Of a DNA stretch of 64,000 nt, positions 49,598-57,909 are shown piece after piece (position 1 is the first letter of the stretch; every line of letters begins with the position of its first letter). The stretch is from assembly GCA_028709805.1 (NCBI GenBank), contig JAQUTL010000013.1, forward strand, positions 1 through 64,000. Reading direction: 5' to 3'. This DNA comes from Victivallaceae bacterium. Its GTDB lineage: Bacteria > Verrucomicrobiota > Lentisphaeria > Victivallales > Victivallaceae. Made by a program: the position numbers and the translations under genes. The notes under the pieces are model-generated. The model did not search any database and had not been told where the DNA came from. It saw only the letters and a list, made by a program, of their open reading frames with translations.

Positions 49598-51499
49598 ATG
49601 CACGGTTTCTATCGGGTGGCGGCGGCGACGCCGCCGGTGCGGGTTGCCGACGTTGACTTCAACGTTTCCGGCATTGTCGGCCTGTATGCCGATGCGGCGG
49701 CGAAGGGCGCTGCGGCGGTGGTGTTTCCCGAGCTTGCGGTTTCCGGATACAGCTGCGGCGATCTGTTTTTTCAGAGTTTTCTGCACGGGAAGTGCATGGC
49801 CGGTTTGAAGGAACTGGCGGCGGCGACGGCCGGAAAAAATACGGTCATGATCGTCGGAGTGCCGTGGCGGGTGGATTCCGCGGTGTTCAACGCTGCGGCG
49901 GTGATCCATGAGGGACGGGTGCGCGGCGTTGTCTTCAAGTCGGTGCTGCCGAATTATCGCGAATTTTATGAAAAGCGTCAGTTTCGTCCGGCGGCGGAGT
50001 TTGCCGCTGGAGAGGTCGGATTCGACGGGGAAACGGTTCCCGCCGGCGCCGGACTGGTGTTCGACGGCGGAAATGACTTCACGTTCGGCGTTGAGATATG
50101 CGAAGACCTCTGGAGCGTTGTGCCGCCGTCCTCCCATCTGGCGCAGTCCGGCGCAAAAGTGCTGTTCAATCTGTCGGCCAGCGACGAGCTGATCGGCAAG
50201 GCGGAGTACCGGAGAAGTCTGGTTGCGCAGCAGAGCGGCCGCTGTCTGGCGGCTTATGTGCTTGCCGGCGCCGGCGTCGGGGAGTCTACCGCCGACGTGG
50301 TGTACGGCGGGCACAGCCTGATCGCGGTCAACGGGCGGCTGGTGCGGGAGAGCGGACGCTTTCTGCGCACGCCGTCGCTGATTTTGGCCGATGTGGACGC
50401 GGAGGCGCTGATCGCCGCCAGAATGGGCGAGTCGAGTTTCAACGACACGGCGGCCGGCGGAGTCGCGGCGCGGCTGATAACATTGTCAAGGGAGCTTTCC
50501 GGCGTTGATGTGCCGGAATATGCGGAGATAAAGCCGCGTCCGTTTGTGCCGTCGGATACGGCGGACTGCGCGGCGCGCTGCCGTGAAATTTTTCAGATTC
50601 AGAGCGCCGGGCTGGCCAGGCGCGTGGAACACGTCCGGGCAAAAAGCATGGTGATCGGCATTTCCGGCGGGCTGGACTCCACGCTGGCGCTGCTGGTGGC
50701 GGTGGAAAGCTGTAAACTGCTCGGACGGCCGCTGAGCGACGTTGCGGCGGTCACCATGCCCGGCTTCGGCACAACGGCCCGTACCGGGGGCAACGCCGAA
50801 AAGCTGTGCCGGGAGCTTGGCGTTCCATTGCGTCATATCGATATAACCGCGGCCTGCCGCCGTCATTTTGCCGACATTGGCCATGACGAGGCGGAAATGG
50901 ATGTGACTTACGAGAATACCCAGGCGCGAGAACGCACCCAGATACTGATGGATCTGGCCAACAAGCTGGGCGGGATTGTGATCGGAACCGGCGACCTTTC
51001 GGAGATTGCTCTGGGGTGGAGCACTTTCAACGGCGACCATATGGCGATGTATTCGGTCAACTGCTCGGTTCCGAAGACGCTGATCCGCTATGTGATCTCG
51101 CATTGCGCCGAGACCGCCGGAGCTGGATTGCGGGAGGTGCTTAACGATATTATTGACACGCCGGTGAGTCCCGAACTGCTTCCGGCCGGCGGCGACGGGA
51201 TGATCGCGCAGAAGACCGAGGAACTGATCGGGTCTTACGAGCTGCACGACTTCTTCCTGTATCATTTCATCAAGACCGGTGCGTCGCCGGAAAAGCTGCT
51301 GTTTCTGTCGAAACAGGCGTTTGCCGGGCGGGTGGCGGAGGCGGAGCTGCGGGATAAGCTGAGGGTGTTCCTCCGCCGTTTCTGGGCGGCTCAGTTCAAA
51401 AGGAACAGTTCACCGGATGGCCCGAAAGTGGGTTCGGTTTCGCTGTCGCCGCGCGGAGACTGGCGGATGCCGTCGGACGCGGCGGCGTTCAAACTGTAA
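49598..51499 (+). CDS. nadE: Glutamine-dependent NAD+ synthetase
   Basis: It amidates deamido-NAD with glutamine-derived ammonia. The 633-residue protein has an N-terminal nitrilase-fold glutaminase domain (about 1-275) with the triad E45 (FPELAVSGY), K114 (FKSVLPNY) and C168 (VEICEDLW), and a C-terminal synthetase domain with the P-loop GISGGLDST (354-362). The ATG at 49598 follows GGGGAGGTGG; an in-frame GTG two codons upstream is less likely. The two-domain form can use glutamine, unlike single-domain NadE. Confidence 0.93.
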   Translation: MHGFYRVAAATPPVRVADVDFNVSGIVGLYADAAAKGAAAVVFPELAVSGYSCGDLFFQSFLHGKCMAGLKELAAATAGKNTVMIVGVPWRVDSAVFNAAAVIHEGRVRGVVFKSVLPNYREFYEKRQFRPAAEFAAGEVGFDGETVPAGAGLVFDGGNDFTFGVEICEDLWSVVPPSSHLAQSGAKVLFNLSASDELIGKAEYRRSLVAQQSGRCLAAYVLAGAGVGESTADVVYGGHSLIAVNGRLVRESGRFLRTPSLILADVDAEALIAARMGESSFNDTAAGGVAARLITLSRELSGVDVPEYAEIKPRPFVPSDTADCAARCREIFQIQSAGLARRVEHVRAKSMVIGISGGLDSTLALLVAVESCKLLGRPLSDVAAVTMPGFGTTARTGGNAEKLCRELGVPLRHIDITAACRRHFADIGHDEAEMDVTYENTQARERTQILMDLANKLGGIVIGTGDLSEIALGWSTFNGDHMAMYSVNCSVPKTLIRYVISHCAETAGAGLREVLNDIIDTPVSPELLPAGGDGMIAQKTEELIGSYELHDFFLYHFIKTGASPEKLLFLSKQAFAGRVAEAELRDKLRVFLRRFWAAQFKRNSSPDGPKVGSVSLSPRGDWRMPSDAAAFKL

Positions 51500-51527
51500 A
51501 AAAACGCGGTTTAACGGGGGCGGCAGT

Positions 51528-51556
51528 TTGACTTTTTCAAAAAGCGGACTATTTTA
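51528..51556 (+). promoter_or_regulatory. Promoter of the tRNA-Glu gene
   Basis: TTGACT (51528-51533) and a TATTTT-type minus-10 near 51550-51556, about 22 bp upstream of the tRNA. Confidence 0.45.
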
Positions 51557-51577
51557 TAAAACATGACGAGTTTAAGC

Positions 51578-51653
51578 GTCCCTGTCGTCTAGAGGCCTAG
51601 GACAGCGGGTTCTCATCCCGCTAACGGGGGTTCGACTCCCCCCGGGGATGCCA
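51578..51653 (+). tRNA. tRNA-Glu (anticodon CTC)
   Basis: A 76-base cloverleaf. The anticodon stem GCGGG/CCCGC holds a TTCTCAT loop with anticodon CTC. The T stem GGGGG/CCCCC encloses TTCGACT, the D-arm region GTCTAGAGGCCTAGGAC is typical of tRNA-Glu, and the 7-bp acceptor stem closes with G-U as the first pair. CCA is encoded. A promoter and a terminator flank it, so it is a single-gene unit. No integrase or direct repeat of its 3' end was noticed. Confidence 0.95.
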
Positions 51654-51669
51654 TTTCCGGTATCAAGCG

Positions 51670-51709
51670 CCGTGCGCCATGTGAATGGTGTGCGGTTTTT
51701 TATTTTTTA
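51670..51709 (+). terminator. Rho-independent terminator of tRNA-Glu
   Basis: CCGTGCGCCAT, loop GTGA, ATGGTGTGCGG (11-bp stem with three G-U pairs), followed by TTTTTTATTTTTT. Confidence 0.85.
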
Positions 51710-51752
51710 ATATTCCGGCAAAATCAAACACTTTCAAGGAAGCGAGGCATAT

Positions 51753-52604
51753 ATGGCAGAGGGTCACGGCTGTTCCGGCAACTGCTCCGATTGCGGAGAG
51801 GAAAAAAAAGGATCATGCGAAATGCGGATCGATCTGAGCCGCATCAAACACAAGATTGTGGTGATGTCCGGCAAGGGCGGCGTCGGTAAAAGTACGGTGG
51901 CGGTCAATCTGGCCACGGCGCTGGCGCTGGACGGGCACCGGGTCGGGCTGCTGGATGTGGACATTCACGGGCCGAGCGTTCCGAAGATGCTGCATCTTGA
52001 AGGCGCGGCGCTCTGTGCCGAAAACGACCGGTTGCTTCCGGTTCCGGTCGGAGACCTCAAGGTTATGTCGATCGGCTTTCTGCTGGAGAATCCGGATGAC
52101 GCGGTGATTTGGCGCGGACCGGTGAAGATCGGCGTCATAAAACAATTTCTGAGCGAGGTGGAGTGGGGCGAGCTGGATTATCTGGTGGTCGATTGTCCGC
52201 CCGGAACCGGCGACGAACCGCTGTCGGTGTGTCAGATGCTGCTGCCGGAGGGCGACGCCGGAGCGGTGATCGTGACCACGCCGCAGCAACTGGCGGCCGC
52301 CGATGTGTCGCGGTCGCTGAACTTCTGCCGGCAGTTGGAGTTCAAGGTGCTGGGGCTGATCGAAAATATGAGCGGCTTTGTGTGTCCGAAGTGCGGCGAA
52401 GTCACCGAGATATTTTCTTCGGGAGCCGGACGGGAACTGGCCGAACGCTACGGCGTGAAACTGCTCGGCCGTATTCCGATCGATCCGGCGGTGTGTCGGG
52501 ACGGCGACGCCGGAACACCGTTTGTCCACAACAGCGCCGGCGGCGCGGCGGCCAAGGCGTTTGCCGGTATTGTAAACGAAATTACCGAGGGAGCGGAAAA
52601 ATGA
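51753..52604 (+). CDS. mrp: Mrp/NBP35-family iron-sulfur cluster carrier ATPase
   Basis: A 283-residue P-loop ATPase that binds and delivers iron-sulfur clusters. The N-terminus has a Cys cluster (CSGNCSDC). The deviant Walker A is GKGGVGKST at 40-48, DVDIHGPSVPKML follows, then DCPPGTGDEPL near 147, and the cluster-bridging pair CPKC near residue 210. It overlaps the NifX-like gene by ATGA, a pairing common in anaerobes. Confidence 0.9.
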   Translation: MAEGHGCSGNCSDCGEEKKGSCEMRIDLSRIKHKIVVMSGKGGVGKSTVAVNLATALALDGHRVGLLDVDIHGPSVPKMLHLEGAALCAENDRLLPVPVGDLKVMSIGFLLENPDDAVIWRGPVKIGVIKQFLSEVEWGELDYLVVDCPPGTGDEPLSVCQMLLPEGDAGAVIVTTPQQLAAADVSRSLNFCRQLEFKVLGLIENMSGFVCPKCGEVTEIFSSGAGRELAERYGVKLLGRIPIDPAVCRDGDAGTPFVHNSAGGAAAKAFAGIVNEITEGAEK

Positions 52605-52999
52605 AGATAGCGGTTGCCAGTGAAGATCGTCGGGTTTTTCAGCATTTTGGGCATACGCCGGAGTTTTCGGTGTTCGATATTGAGGACGAACGCATTTGCG
52701 GAATGCAGGTGGTGCCGACCGGCGAGTCCGGTCACGGCGCGCTGGCCGGTCTGCTGACCGGGCTTGGCGTTTCAACGCTGCTCTGCGGCGGTATCGGCGG
52801 CGGCGCGATAGAGGCGCTGGGAAAAGCCGGGATTACGGTGGTTGGCGGTGTTTCCGGCGATGTGGTTGAAGCGGTCGGCGACTATCTCATGAACCGGCTT
52901 GACGTTGACCCGGATTTCCGTTGTGCGCATCATCACGACGGGGATTCACACACCTGCGGCGAACACGGCTGCGGTGACCACTCCTGCGGAGCGCATTAA
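52601..52999 (+). CDS. NifX/NifB-like (dinitrogenase FeMo-cofactor domain) protein with His/Cys-rich tail
   Basis: A 132-residue protein with a Nitro_FeMo-Co fold: KIAVASEDRRVFQHFGHTPEF at the start, VSTLLCGGIGGGAIEALGKAG near 70 and a further VVGGVSGD segment. The C-terminus (residues 107-132) is rich in His and Cys (AHHHDGD, HTCGEHGCGDHSCGAH), fit for metal binding. These small proteins often occur beside Mrp ATPases in organisms without nitrogenase, and a role in iron-sulfur or metal handling is likely. Confidence 0.85.
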   Translation: MKIAVASEDRRVFQHFGHTPEFSVFDIEDERICGMQVVPTGESGHGALAGLLTGLGVSTLLCGGIGGGAIEALGKAGITVVGGVSGDVVEAVGDYLMNRLDVDPDFRCAHHHDGDSHTCGEHGCGDHSCGAH

Positions 53000-53058
53000 A
53001 GCGGAGCGTTGCGAATTCCGTAATTTTCTGTAAAAGATCATATTTCGACTTGGCAGAT

Positions 53059-53105
53059 GAACGGTCGTTTTACTGCATCGGTGGTAGACGGCCGTTCACT
53101 TTTAT
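53059..53105 (+). terminator. Possible terminator of mrp operon
   Basis: GAACGGTCGT (53059-53068) pairs with ACGGCCGTTC (53088-53097), followed by ACTTTTAT. Confidence 0.45.
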
Positions 53106-53188
53106 GATGGAAACACGAAAAAGACATTGCAGAAGACGCCGGCGCTTTTAGCGTGAAACGGCGATGACGCATCCGATGCGTGATATTG

Positions 53189-53226
53189 ACGGCAGTCTTC
53201 GGCATTACGCCGGGGACTGCCGTTTT
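53189..53226 (+). terminator. Strong nested hairpin followed by TTTT
   Basis: ACGGCAGTC (53189-53197) and GACTGCCGT (53215-53223) form a 9-bp stem around an inner CGGC/GCCG pair. It lies in a 464-base stretch (53000-53463) with no supportable gene; just upstream is a separate palindrome ACGCATC-C-GATGCGT (53166-53180). The stretch ends at an IS-end relic. Confidence 0.5.
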
Positions 53227-53345
53227 CCGAAGGATTGTTACACGGAGTCTCCACTAAATTATCGCGGAGTCGCCGGTCTGTCATTCCATGCCGAAGGCAG
53301 TCATAAATTAAAGGTATGGCGTCAATAGGGAGTGCAACGAATTTT

Positions 53346-53428
53346 CTGTAATAATATACCGTCAAAATACAGAATTGTATAGTTAACATGCTTATCTTTA
53401 ATGTTTTATCTTTTGTTCAGCAAGCCCT
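53346..53428 (-). repeat. Inverted relic copy of an IS5-like left end
   Basis: Reading the minus strand from 53428 gives AGGGCTTGCTGAAC and then the promoter-like leader of an IS5-type element. It matches 59437-59519 on the plus strand with 5 differences in 83 bases. Transposase sequence does not follow; the match stops at about 53345. Together with the copy at 59.4 kb it bounds the 6-kb island. Confidence 0.85.
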
Positions 53429-53463
53429 ACGTCGCCCTGAATAATAACGGGAGAAATAAAATC

Positions 53464-54357
53464 ATGAATCTGAAAACCATTTATCTGTGTTGTGTATTAT
53501 CGTTCATTCTTGCTAATAGTAGCGCTCGCGCGGGAGAGAAAATATCAGGCTTAGTAAAGGACAATACTGCCGTGTTCCCGGAGGAGATTGAGTCCGTACT
53601 TACCAATAAGACATATCCCGAAGACTTACTCAATAGTGAGTTGGATAAACTTTTCCATCGATTAGAGCGTCCTGGCTCTGGGCTTTCGGTTATATTGACC
53701 GATATATCAGGTCATATAATTAACAAAACTGAGACCGACAATAAGGGCGGTTTTTCCTTTACGAATATTGCTCCAGGGGTATATAATGTATCTGTCAGCA
53801 AAGAGGTCGCAATTCATCCTCGCAACGCAGAAAAAATGATAATTTATGCAACCCGAACCATAGACACGAAAAGCACAAAAAAGATTGTTGTATTATGCCT
53901 TGACCGCTTCTCAATAACTCTGAGGGGACGTATAATCCAGACAGATGGTACTCCGGTTGCTGGAGCCGAAATTTGTGTTCAGGAAGTAGAAGATCCCAAT
54001 TGCAGTTACGCTGTAAATTTAGGGAAATGGGTGACAGTATCTGATAGGGATGGCTATTATCAAATATCCGGCATTCCTACGATGTTTTTTCTGGATTTGG
54101 GCAAAGCATTGGTCAATCAAAAAGCTCATATTATGGCAGTTGATATATCTGTAATAAAGGATGGGCGAGAACTTGCTCCCATGGTTAGGGTTCCTTGTTT
54201 GAGTGAGGCCGTACTCAAGATTGCACGTAAATTCTTATCTGCCGTTGGCAGGATTTACAAAGTGGAAGAGGCACCAAAAGAGCGAGAAGATGTTGCTTTA
54301 CCAACCAGTAAGGATAATGATATTATAGTAAATGAGCATATCGTCATAAATAATTGA
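53464..54357 (+). CDS. Secreted protein with carboxypeptidase-regulatory-like domains
   Basis: A 297-residue exported protein with a signal peptide (1-25, ending SARA). The ATG at 53464 follows GGGAGAAA; the frame is open upstream inside the IS relic. Two beta-sandwich repeats are visible: VILTDISGHIINKTETDNKG then FSFTNIAPGVYNVSVSKE (about 78-116), and ITLRGRIIQTDGTPVAGAEI, with DRDGYYQISGIPTMF (about 158-218). These resemble the Ig-like regulatory domains of carboxypeptidases and surface proteins. Codon use is AT-richer than in the flanking core genes. Function unknown. Its 3' end overlaps an IS630 relic by 14 bases. Confidence 0.7.
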   Translation: MNLKTIYLCCVLSFILANSSARAGEKISGLVKDNTAVFPEEIESVLTNKTYPEDLLNSELDKLFHRLERPGSGLSVILTDISGHIINKTETDNKGGFSFTNIAPGVYNVSVSKEVAIHPRNAEKMIIYATRTIDTKSTKKIVVLCLDRFSITLRGRIIQTDGTPVAGAEICVQEVEDPNCSYAVNLGKWVTVSDRDGYYQISGIPTMFFLDLGKALVNQKAHIMAVDISVIKDGRELAPMVRVPCLSEAVLKIARKFLSAVGRIYKVEEAPKEREDVALPTSKDNDIIVNEHIVINN

Positions 54358-54601
54358 ACAATAAATCTTGCCATATACCGATGCCGATCTTTGGATTTGT
54401 AGCCAGCCGACCCAAAGTCCGTGCGTTACTGATTTTGCGGATACGAGAAACGATTTCGCTGCATCCTCCATTCATTGCTTTGGGACGTCCGCAAACACGT
54501 GGTTTCAGCCATTGCCAAATTTGTTCTACTGGATTATAAGCATAGCGTTTGAAGGAAAATTCATGGTTCGGCGCAATCGCCTTGCAATGCTTCAATAACA
54601 T
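54344..54601 (-). pseudogene. C-terminal relic of an IS630-family transposase
   Basis: The minus strand reads FKRYAYNPVEQIWQWLKPRV, then SRIRKI, matching the end of the IS630 DDE domain (usually PE-NPVEQIW-WLK). The N-terminal two-thirds are missing. It is inserted between the secreted-protein gene and an IS5-like fragment. Confidence 0.65.
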
Positions 54602-54634
54602 GAAAAAGATCGCCTTGAAGATTTCCGGATATCG

Positions 54635-55331
54635 ATGTCGGTTGGCATACTACATATCCAAACCGTTCATGATCAACAGCGCACGATGCCGGATACCCGT
54701 TCGCGACGAATTGACAACCGGATCGTCAGTTTAAATCAGCCGCATGTGCGCCCGATTGTACGGGGAAAGGCCGGACATGAGACTGAATTCGGCGCGAAAC
54801 TGACCGCCAGTCTGGAAGATGGGTTCGCGAGGATTGAACGTCTGTCATGGGATGCCTGCAACGAAGCTGGTGATCTGCAAACGATTTGCGCACGATATCA
54901 CACCCGAACCGGACATTATCCGGAAGCGATTTTGGCGGATAAGCTGTTTCGCAATCGGGAAAATTTGAGATATTGCGCCGAACACGGGATTCGTCTTTCC
55001 GGACCGCGCCTCGGAAGACCGGTGAAAGTAGTTGATCCTGGCACCTTGAAACAACAACCGGCAGACAATTCGGCACGTAACGCCATTGAAGGGAAATTCG
55101 GTCAATGCAAGCGGCGTTTGGGCTTGGGACGGGTAATGTCCCGGCACAAGGACTGTTCTGAAACCGTGATCGCCATTACCTTTCTTGCGGCGAACCTGAT
55201 CCGGTGGGAGCAGAAACGGGAAAGGCTTTTATCAACACCGTCCGGAATTCTATTTTTCGAGAGGATTTTCAAGCAAATCTTTGGAGAATATCAATCGGCA
55301 GCATAGTCGCCTCCGGTTCAGCAGGCCCTCG
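54635..55331 (+). mobile_element. 3' half of an IS5-like insertion sequence
   Basis: The frame encodes the C-terminal 215 residues of a DDE transposase: RIVSLNQPHVRPIVRGKA, EFGAKLTASLEDGF, ILADKLFRNRENLRYC with a catalytic Asp, then GIRLSGPRLGRP and NSARNAIEGKFGQCKRR with the catalytic Glu. The N-terminal domain is missing. The right terminal repeat GTTCAGCAGGCCCT lies at 55317-55330 and pairs with the AGGGCTTGCTGAAC found at the other IS ends (13 of 14 match). The missing half may correspond to 59437-60008. Confidence 0.82.
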
Positions 55332-55353
55332 TTAGCTCTGTCAAAAGATGTGA

Positions 55354-55485
55354 ATTCACCTCTGCCAAGCTATTTCCAGAGCAAGGGAGTATGATCCAGA
55401 GACCAGAATCACAGCTCTGGGCAAAGCTGTAATCACCGGGATCGACCTCAGTGAGTACCCTACCACGCTTTCGGGTGAGGATTAG
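55354..55485 (+). other. Coding-like remnant just outside the IS end
   Basis: A 43-codon frame without a start reads REYDPETRITALGKAVITGI, continues DLSEYPTTLSGED and stops at 55485. Its composition looks protein-like, but no family was recognised. It may be the end of a gene cut by the IS5-like element. Confidence 0.25.
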
Positions 55486-55529
55486 AGACTGTGATCGCAC
55501 ACTTTCGCAGCGGATCGGGGCCGGAGGCA

Positions 55530-55675
55530 AATTGCACCCGGCACAGATGATTCCGCAGGTGATCCGCAGATGGAGACTCTATTCCGAATTGCACCCAACA
55601 TAGATGGCAACGCAGGTGATCCGCACATGGCGGCGCTTTCCAGAATTGCACCCGGGGCATGTGCCTTCGTACAGG
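55530..55675. repeat. 57-bp imperfect tandem repeat
   Basis: AATTGCACCC recurs at 55530, 55587 and 55644, with GGTGATCCGCA between copies. Two full units and part of a third are present. 57 bp is 19 codons, and on the minus strand a frame (55702-55460) runs through with repeats starting VQFWKAPP, VQFGIESP and VQFASGPD. No known family. Sequence from 55700 to 55930 has no supportable gene. Confidence 0.7.
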
Positions 55676-55938
55676 AATTTCCTCAAACAAACTATTGACC
55701 ATCGGTAAGTCTATGACTGTTAGCCCATTGCGAAAAACATAGAGTGATTATGCGTTGAAGCTAAAAAAATCCCCATTTCGCCACAAGCAATTCTGAAGGT
55801 CGCCCCGCCGTATTCCCGACAAAATACACCCTAACTCCATGATAATCAGCCGCCCATCAACTCAACCTGCCCATTAGATCTTTACTCGCAAAATCCCGAC
55901 TTCCTGCCACTATCATCCATCTCTATCCGCCCTTTGAT

Positions 55939-56289
55939 TCAATCCCAATCCATATCACATTCACTCGTGTTATACATTGTTCCATCACAGTTATCGCAAG
56001 GACAATTGTAGAAAACATTATCAAATTCATCGATGATTTCACTTTTGTTGAATTCAAATATTTCCAATTTCTTCAGGTTTTCCATGCGGCACGCAGGGTG
56101 GACGTTATACCATTTTCTTGTTATGTCATGACTTTTTGTGAGACCCCGAAATGGGCGAGGAACACAAAGTTCACACACCTTATATTTTCTGCCTGCATCA
56201 AGTCCGATACAAACCCAAGCGATTTTATTTTTAGCTTTGCAGTAGAATTGCTCAACTTCGCCACAAAAACCAAAATCAGGTTGTCTCAC
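55939..56289 (-). CDS. Small cysteine-rich (zinc-ribbon-like) protein
   Basis: The frame with a standard start (GTG at 56289) gives 116 residues with nine cysteines, including VCELC near residue 38 and NCPCDNCDG near 95. Translation upstream in the same frame adds FRCDKCGFEAQLNV, a CxxC knuckle that would complete a zinc ribbon with FGFC and QFYC, but no ATG, GTG or TTG lies in front of it. The true start may be non-standard, or there may be a frameshift at a G or A run near 56340. It follows the HIRAN gene, probably as part of the same operon. Confidence 0.6.
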   Translation of the reverse strand: MRQPDFGFCGEVEQFYCKAKNKIAWVCIGLDAGRKYKVCELCVPRPFRGLTKSHDITRKWYNVHPACRMENLKKLEIFEFNKSEIIDEFDNVFYNCPCDNCDGTMYNTSECDMDWD

Positions 56290-56348
56290 ATTGAGTTGAG
56301 CTTCAAAACCACACTTATCACACCGGAATAATCCTGATTGTCCCCTTT

Positions 56349-57593
56349 TTACTCTCCCCGGGTACGAATCTCATCAAGGCGTTTTAAGAGACCTAATATC
56401 CATCCGCTTTCAATGCATCCCGCCATAAAACCATCGCAAAAATGTTCACCTCGTAAAAAAAATGTCAACAGTGCTTGGATGAGAGTTAAATCAGCCTGCG
56501 AAAAATCACTGCTGTTGGTATCGAAGTCGTATTGTTTTATCGTTTCCGAATAATTTTTATCAGTTCCACAATCATAAATCAGCTTATGAAAGACGCTAAC
56601 TTCTGCATCGTATATAGGATAAGGTAATATCATTACACCATCTTTTGCTTTATTTTCGCTCCATTTGACTTTCTTTCCGACCTGCTGTTCAAAATAGGGG
56701 ATGTAATCGCATAGTTTTTCCAACTCATCAGCAGAATAAGGACTTGGAACATCAAAAAGTCCGGTTCCCTGCGATTGAGAAAAGAGTTTTTTGGGTTGAT
56801 TCCTTATCTGGTTGGATTTTGCCATTGGCGCTTGAATATAAAATCTGCCATTGCCCTTCAGCTCTTTTAAGTCAAGGCAGTCATAGATAAAATTCTGTAG
56901 AAATTCCCATTCCTCAGGATAGGCGTTACTGCCACTGATCTTTATCGGCTTCCCGTTTCTGCGCCGGATTGTAATTTTCCATTGGGTTCCGTCCAAGACC
57001 ATGGGGTTATCATAATATTTTTCCCATGCCGGGAAATTAAATTGCTGAATATTTGTTAACACCGTTTCCCAATAATCCGTGCTGAACTTCAATTCCATAC
57101 AGTGATAGCCACCGCAGTGGGGGTAGCTTTGTTCTTTATAGACAAATTTACGCTCACGCAAGTTAAGAGAACATACCGTGGTCGGGCCGAAAAATCCATA
57201 CGTTTTCAGACAGAAACTGGTAAAATCAGGGAATGGTATTTGCACGCGTTCGTAGATATCCGCCTCAATTTCATATTCGTGCCGTTGAAGCGATGTAATA
57301 ATTCCAGTGAAAATAATTCCACCATCCATTTTAGCGACAAAGTTTGCGGTCTCCGTCCGCGGAATGCATCCCAGCTTTTGCCCGCCATTCCGATCAATTC
57401 TAATCGCATTGGGATCATGGGAATTGTCCGGCTCTCGAACCAGGCGCAGGGTATCGCCAACATTCGTCGATGCCATAATAGAGTCTCGGTTTTCCAGAAA
57501 AGAGACGCCGGCGATGGATGTTTTTTTGACGAGGTGATAATTGTCCGCCGTTCGAGGTTGAATCGGATATTCGGTTTTGCGTGTTTGCTTCAT
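56349..57593 (-). CDS. HIRAN-domain protein with a DUF6508-like C-terminus
   Basis: A 414-residue soluble protein. The N-terminal HIRAN domain (about 22-120) has SIAGVSFLENRD, GDTLRLVREPDNSHDPNAIR and GGQKLGCIPRTE, the pattern that in HLTF/Rad5 binds DNA 3' ends. The middle (150-270) is unknown. The last 110 residues (SADELEKLCDYIPYFEQQV, DGVMILPYPIYDAEVSVF, GLLKRLDEI) resemble DUF6508. No helicase or nuclease motif is visible. It overlaps the upstream 96-residue gene by ATGA and lies in the IS-bounded island. Role unknown; HIRAN proteins of this size occur in mobile and defence-related contexts. Confidence 0.78.
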   Translation of the reverse strand: MKQTRKTEYPIQPRTADNYHLVKKTSIAGVSFLENRDSIMASTNVGDTLRLVREPDNSHDPNAIRIDRNGGQKLGCIPRTETANFVAKMDGGIIFTGIITSLQRHEYEIEADIYERVQIPFPDFTSFCLKTYGFFGPTTVCSLNLRERKFVYKEQSYPHCGGYHCMELKFSTDYWETVLTNIQQFNFPAWEKYYDNPMVLDGTQWKITIRRRNGKPIKISGSNAYPEEWEFLQNFIYDCLDLKELKGNGRFYIQAPMAKSNQIRNQPKKLFSQSQGTGLFDVPSPYSADELEKLCDYIPYFEQQVGKKVKWSENKAKDGVMILPYPIYDAEVSVFHKLIYDCGTDKNYSETIKQYDFDTNSSDFSQADLTLIQALLTFFLRGEHFCDGFMAGCIESGWILGLLKRLDEIRTRGE

Positions 57594-57880
57594 AATCCGT
57601 TCTCCGCGAAATAATCTTTCACCTGCTGATATACGGTTTTTCCCTCTGGAGATTTAATTCCGCTGTAATCAATCGCATCAAACATGGATTTCAAGGGTTG
57701 CAACTGCAATTTAAGCATGGCGGGAGTGGGATTGGTTTTCTCAATTTTATCGGCGGCGTGAACAATGTCGATCAACACTTTGGTTTGAGCGTGCTCGTAT
57801 AAGTGCTCCGGTGAAACGCCGTCTTTTGACTGATTTGACAATGCCGAGCCTGCCGCCATTCCGAATAGAAATTCCAACAT
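57590..57880 (-). CDS. Small protein of unknown function, co-translated with the HIRAN gene
   Basis: 96 residues with a short glycine/alanine-rich hydrophobic start (MLEFLFGMAAGSALS) and a helical remainder (EHAQTKVLIDIVHAADKIEK, LQLQPLKSMFDAI). The ribosome-binding site GAGGTGG precedes the ATG. It overlaps the HIRAN gene by ATGA, so the two products are probably made together. No family recognised. Confidence 0.65.
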   Translation of the reverse strand: MLEFLFGMAAGSALSNQSKDGVSPEHLYEHAQTKVLIDIVHAADKIEKTNPTPAMLKLQLQPLKSMFDAIDYSGIKSPEGKTVYQQVKDYFAENGL

Positions 57881-57909
57881 GATCCACCTCGCTGTTTGTA
57901 TTTAATAAT

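Noticed and set aside
51578-53345. tRNA-Glu as the attachment site of the downstream island
   Set aside because: Core genes mrp and the NifX-like gene lie between, no integrase is encoded, and no direct copy of the tRNA 3' end was noticed at the far side.
53401-53463. Upstream start for the secreted protein inside the IS-end relic
   Set aside because: The extension is translated IS sequence and lacks a ribosome-binding site; the ATG at 53464 gives a clean signal peptide.
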